From Halanaerobium hydrogeniformans (GTDB lineage: Bacteria; Bacillota; Halanaerobiia; Halanaerobiales; Halanaerobiaceae): DNA of 64,000 bases. Position 1 is the stretch's first letter; every line of letters begins with the position of its first letter. Below, piece after piece: positions 60,976 through 64,000 of the stretch. The position numbers and the translations under genes are program-made. The notes under the pieces were generated by a model that was not told the DNA's origin, made no database searches, and saw nothing but the letters and a program-made list of their open reading frames with translations. The DNA lies in assembly GCF_000166415.1 (NCBI RefSeq), contig NC_014654.1:2294001-2358000 (forward strand). The letters run 5' to 3'.

Positions 60976-62346
60976 TTATTCCCTCCAGGGAAAATTACCC
61001 TCTATCATTTCTTTGAAATCGCCTTCAATGTTCACAATATTCCAGATCCGATTAACTCTTTCTACAACAACCCGATCTTCATGCTCAAATGAATAGAAAC
61101 CGTCTTGATCTCTAAAACTAAATATATAATTAACCTGAAAAAGATATCGATCGTCAGCAGCAGAAATCTCAGTAAATTCAAAATCTTCTAAGCTGTAAAC
61201 TGATTGATCTTCATCTTCTTCACCTTCTTGACCACCATAAGCAGCCTGCATACTTTCTATAACATGACTTTCGGTTATAATCCGCTGCATATTACCTAAA
61301 TCAATATCACTTGCCTGATTAATTAAGCTAATATTTTTGGAAGCAATACCGTGATAAAAATACCCTACAACTTCTTCGGCAGTTGTTTCCTCTGTCACAT
61401 TTGCTGGTGGACCAGAGCCTGCACCATATAATATAGCTGCTCCAAGAATAACAAAAAAAGCTATAGACTTCCAGTTTAGCCGGAAAAAGAGTTTTATATT
61501 ATCTTTTTTATTTTTTTTAGCAATCATTTTTTTTGTGTTCTGGGTATCTTTTTCTTTAAAAGATTTTAAAACAAAATTGTTTTTTTGTTCAGAATCAATC
61601 GACTGCATTTTTTTTATAATTGTTCCATAATCTGGCCTCTGCTCAGGCTTTTTTTGCAGCATCTGTTTAAATAATTGATTCACTTCTTTTGAAAGTTCTG
61701 GCACTAAACGATTAATATCCATTATTTTTTCGCTCTGTATTTTATTTAAGACTTTGGCTGTATCTTTATCATTAAATATTTTTTTAGAACTAAAAAAGTA
61801 ATAAAATACCGCTGCTAAATTAAAAACATAAGATTTGTCCTGCCAGTCTTCTCCAGCAATGATTTCTGGAGGTCTAAAATATTCATTTAAATGATCTCCA
61901 AAATCATATTCCCCATAATTATCTTTAAGTTCAACAAAAATTTGAGGTAGCAAATATATTTTTTCTGTTTTTAAATCAATCCAAAAATTACTTGCATTAA
62001 GACCATCTTTAAAATATAGTTTTTTCTTTTCTAAATCTACCTCTTCTAAAAGTTCAAAAACAGCTTTTAACTCATTAAGCATTTTTTGAAAATTAAAAGA
62101 CTTTTCTTTCAGGTAATCTACTATAGGAACTAAGTCTTTTTTAGCATCTATTAATAAATAATACTCACCGGCTTCTCTAGCAATTCCCTGATAGCTAATT
62201 ATTTTTTGGGGTAGCTCAGTCCCTATATTTTTGATAGCTGCTTTAATTTCTTTGACAGTTTCCAGCTGAACTTTTGACCGGGGTTTAAAATCTTTGAATA
62301 ATTTTTCTTTGCTAAGATTTTTATTATTTTTTTTGTCTTCAACCAT
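60976..62346 (-). CDS. Membrane-anchored protein-kinase-like (pseudokinase) protein
   Basis: This 456-aa protein has three parts. The cytoplasmic N-part (to about 255) resembles a kinase C-lobe: LYFKDGLNASNFWIDL replaces the catalytic loop, the DFG position reads LLPQ, and RPPEIIAGEDWQDKS and KKPEQRPDY match the APE and late kinase motifs. The lack of catalytic Asp residues suggests a pseudokinase. A basic stretch, one membrane helix (SIAFFVILGAAILYGAG) and an extracytoplasmic domain of about 120 residues (TAEEVVGYFYHGIASKNI and later VERVNRIWNIVNIEG, an NTF2-like pattern) follow. The ATG at 62346 follows GGTGGGG by 7 nt; an upstream start would lie before that binding site. It ends 4 nt before nadE begins. 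Confidence 0.72.
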   Translation of the reverse strand: MVEDKKNNKNLSKEKLFKDFKPRSKVQLETVKEIKAAIKNIGTELPQKIISYQGIAREAGEYYLLIDAKKDLVPIVDYLKEKSFNFQKMLNELKAVFELLEEVDLEKKKLYFKDGLNASNFWIDLKTEKIYLLPQIFVELKDNYGEYDFGDHLNEYFRPPEIIAGEDWQDKSYVFNLAAVFYYFFSSKKIFNDKDTAKVLNKIQSEKIMDINRLVPELSKEVNQLFKQMLQKKPEQRPDYGTIIKKMQSIDSEQKNNFVLKSFKEKDTQNTKKMIAKKNKKDNIKLFFRLNWKSIAFFVILGAAILYGAGSGPPANVTEETTAEEVVGYFYHGIASKNISLINQASDIDLGNMQRIITESHVIESMQAAYGGQEGEEDEDQSVYSLEDFEFTEISAADDRYLFQVNYIFSFRDQDGFYSFEHEDRVVVERVNRIWNIVNIEGDFKEMIEGNFPWRE

Positions 62347-62374
62347 TAATAATCCCCACCATACTCTATATCTT

Positions 62375-62441
62375 AACACAGAGTATTCCACCTAAAAATT
62401 ATTTATTTCCAGGTGGAATTATTATATTATAACTCTGTGTT
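62375..62441 (-). promoter_or_regulatory. Long imperfect hairpin in the leader of the pseudokinase gene
   Basis: Two stacked inverted repeats (62375-62384 with 62432-62441, 10 bp; 62385-62393 with 62411-62419, 9 bp) are perfect and separated on one side by a 12-nt AT bulge. There is no T-run, so it is not an obvious terminator. It lies between pgi and the pseudokinase start and could be a processing site, attenuator or protein-binding RNA. Confidence 0.5.
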
Positions 62442-62456
62442 TTGATTTAAGTTAAT

Positions 62457-63878
62457 TTATAAAATTAAATCCTCATTATGCTCAGCAGATTGCTCGAATT
62501 CATCCTTTTTATCTTGATAACCATCACGACCAAAAATTCCATAGGTATAGTTTTTACCAAGCTCAACTCCCGGCTGATTAAAGGCATTAATATCAAACAA
62601 TTCTCCAGCTACAGCAGTCTGGAATTCGAAAAAGTAGAATAACTGTCCTAAAGTAAATTCATTTACCTCAGGCACATAAATCGTTTGGTTCATTCGCTTA
62701 CGTTTATTTAAGGCTACCTCTGTTGCTTTTTTCTCTGTATTTATCAGTTCTGCAAAGGAATGACCACCTAAATAACCGAGACCATCTAAATCTTCATAAG
62801 CAGAAGGAATCTCTAATTTATTTTCAAAATTTTCTACTTCAAGGAAGGTAATAATCTTATCATAAGGGCCTTCCATATATAGTTGAGCCTGTGAATGTTG
62901 ATCTGTAGCTCCTAATGCTTTGATTGGAGTAGGTCCTACATTAACCACTTCGCCATCTCTATTAACCTCTTTACCAAGTGATTCAGCCCAGAGCTGTCTA
63001 TACCAATCGGCAAGATCTTTTAAGCGGTCAGAATATGGCATCATTACTGACATAACCTTACCCTTTTTAAAGGCCAGATAATGAATTAAACCATTTATTA
63101 AAGCAGGATTATCCCAGAAATCTGCTTCTCTAGATATTTTATCCATATAAGCAGCCCCAGCTAGTAATTCTTCAATATCTACCCCTGTAAAGGCAGCAGA
63201 GAGCAATCCAACTGGAGTTAAAACGGAAAATCTTCCTCCAACATTATCAGGAATATGGAAGGTTTTCATATTTTCTCGTTTCGCTATTTCTATTAGATAT
63301 CCTGAATCTTTACTTGTTGTAGCAATAAAATGTTCTCCAACCTTATCTTCACCAACTGTTTCTGCAACCAGATCTCTTAATAATAAAAACTGGCTCATAG
63401 TTTCTGCTGTACTTCCAGATTTAGATATAACATTAAAAACTGTTTTTTCAACATCAAGTTTATCAACCATTGCTTTAATACCATCTGGATCTACATTATC
63501 ACTTACAAAAAGACGTGGGTATCCATTTCGAGCTTCAGCAAACATATTATAATAAGGATCATTGATAGCTGTTTGAACTGCAATATTACCTAAAGCAGAA
63601 CCACCAATTCCTAAAATTACTATATTATCGAATTTTTCTTTTAGTTCTTCAGCAGTAGCTTTAAGTTCTTTTATAACCTCTTTTTGTTTATAAGGAAGCT
63701 CCATAAAACCCATCTTACCTTCTGCTTCCGCTTTAAGAATATTTTCCTTTGCTGCTTCTGCTTCAGCCTTATACTCTTCTAGTTCCTCAAGTTTAAAACC
63801 TTCATCCCCAACAACTTCTTCAAATATGTTATTAATATCCAGTCTAATTCTTAAATCATCTTTTTTCTTTTCAGACAT
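62457..63878 (-). CDS. pgi: Glucose-6-phosphate isomerase
   Basis: Pgi interconverts glucose-6-phosphate and fructose-6-phosphate. The 473-aa protein shows VILGIGGSALGNIA near residue 92, the sugar-phosphate loop ISKSGSTAETMSQF, VGGRFSVLTPVGLL, the catalytic ATDQHSQAQLYMEG and the late FNQPGVELGK. GGGGG precedes the ATG. Active-site Glu and His positions expected for the family are in the LWAESLGKE and DQHSQ segments. It is first in the transcript that continues into the pseudokinase and nadE genes. Confidence 0.97.
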   Translation of the reverse strand: MSEKKKDDLRIRLDINNIFEEVVGDEGFKLEELEEYKAEAEAAKENILKAEAEGKMGFMELPYKQKEVIKELKATAEELKEKFDNIVILGIGGSALGNIAVQTAINDPYYNMFAEARNGYPRLFVSDNVDPDGIKAMVDKLDVEKTVFNVISKSGSTAETMSQFLLLRDLVAETVGEDKVGEHFIATTSKDSGYLIEIAKRENMKTFHIPDNVGGRFSVLTPVGLLSAAFTGVDIEELLAGAAYMDKISREADFWDNPALINGLIHYLAFKKGKVMSVMMPYSDRLKDLADWYRQLWAESLGKEVNRDGEVVNVGPTPIKALGATDQHSQAQLYMEGPYDKIITFLEVENFENKLEIPSAYEDLDGLGYLGGHSFAELINTEKKATEVALNKRKRMNQTIYVPEVNEFTLGQLFYFFEFQTAVAGELFDINAFNQPGVELGKNYTYGIFGRDGYQDKKDEFEQSAEHNEDLIL

Positions 63879-63906
63879 ATTAATTCCCCCTTCTGAGTTT
63901 ATATGA

Positions 63907-63936
63907 CTTATAAATAGTAAATTAATACTATCACAA
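63907..63936 (-). promoter_or_regulatory. Candidate promoter of pgi
   Basis: On the minus strand TTGTGA (63936-63931), an 18-nt spacer and TATAAG (63912-63907) precede the pgi start by about 30 nt. The match to consensus is moderate. Confidence 0.45.
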
Positions 63937-64000
63937 GTATATATTTTTACTTTATGTTTTGCAAGACCAACTTACCTTATAATTATATAGTATTTAAGTG

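Noticed and set aside
62375-62441. Rho-independent terminator of pgi
   Set aside because: The hairpin is strong but has no T-run on either strand, so transcription probably continues into the next gene.

Overview
The window reads as chromosome of a low-G+C, anaerobic, diderm Firmicute, most likely Halanaerobiales (Halanaerobium-like). The evidence is an AT-rich sequence with strong GGAGG ribosome binding sites, Firmicutes families (HutP, AzgA-type purine permease, purine riboswitch), an NhaC-type Na+/H+ antiporter, many oxygen-sensitive or Fe-S enzymes, and a complete Kdo/lipid A/LPS-core gene set, which only outer-membrane-bearing Firmicutes carry. Almost everything is on the minus strand; the plus-strand genes are the edge shell protein, a thioredoxin-like protein, tRNA-Glu and an acetamidase/formamidase.

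Layout. 1-0.4 kb: the 3' part of a tandem-domain microcompartment shell protein. 0.5-12.4 kb: mixed metabolism (HAD phosphatase, NhaC antiporter, MFS carrier, 2-hydroxyacid dehydrogenase, lipA-lipB, nitroreductase, DUF362 protein, aminotransferase, a frameshifted LarA-type racemase gene and S-adenosylhomocysteinase). 12.6-13.1 kb: TlpA/ResA-like protein. 13.2-28.6 kb: a purine-catabolism island. 28.8-34.5 kb: the accessory block ygeW-ygeY-(XRE/cupin regulator)-two fold-II PLP enzymes. 34.6-41.4 kb: redox and sulfur genes (OsmC, DUF134, CoA-disulfide reductase, cysteine desulfidase), tRNA-Glu, class II aldolase, amidase and an MFS carrier. 41.4-59.2 kb: an LPS biosynthesis region read right to left from hutP-like and msbA to O-antigen ligase and two LPS-kinase-like genes, interrupted by a decayed IS256-family transposase. 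59.3-64 kb: a BtuF-like binding protein, nadE, a membrane pseudokinase and pgi.

How it works together. The purine island encodes uptake (AzgA permease under a purine riboswitch with an overlapping transcription terminator and a consensus promoter), deamination (adenine deaminase, SsnA, an 8-oxoguanine-deaminase-like enzyme), and two separate molybdenum hydroxylases. One has the usual large/FAD/2Fe-2S subunits. In the other the molybdenum subunit is split into two translationally coupled genes, as in nicotinate dehydrogenase of Eubacterium barkeri. A PreA-like Fe-S flavoprotein without its PreT partner and a THEP1-like NTPase lie in the same operon. YgeW and YgeY are marker genes of the anaerobic purine/urate degradation cluster. 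YgeX (diaminopropionate lyase) is absent from the window, and two other PLP enzymes stand in its usual place. Nothing in the window shows whether the hydroxylases carry selenium: no selD, ygfK or yqeB-like gene is seen. The most interesting loci are the split hydroxylase, the altered ygeX-less accessory block, a three-way-junction leader RNA ahead of the xdh operon, the riboswitch, and the larA frameshift that falls at dnaX-type slippery heptamers.
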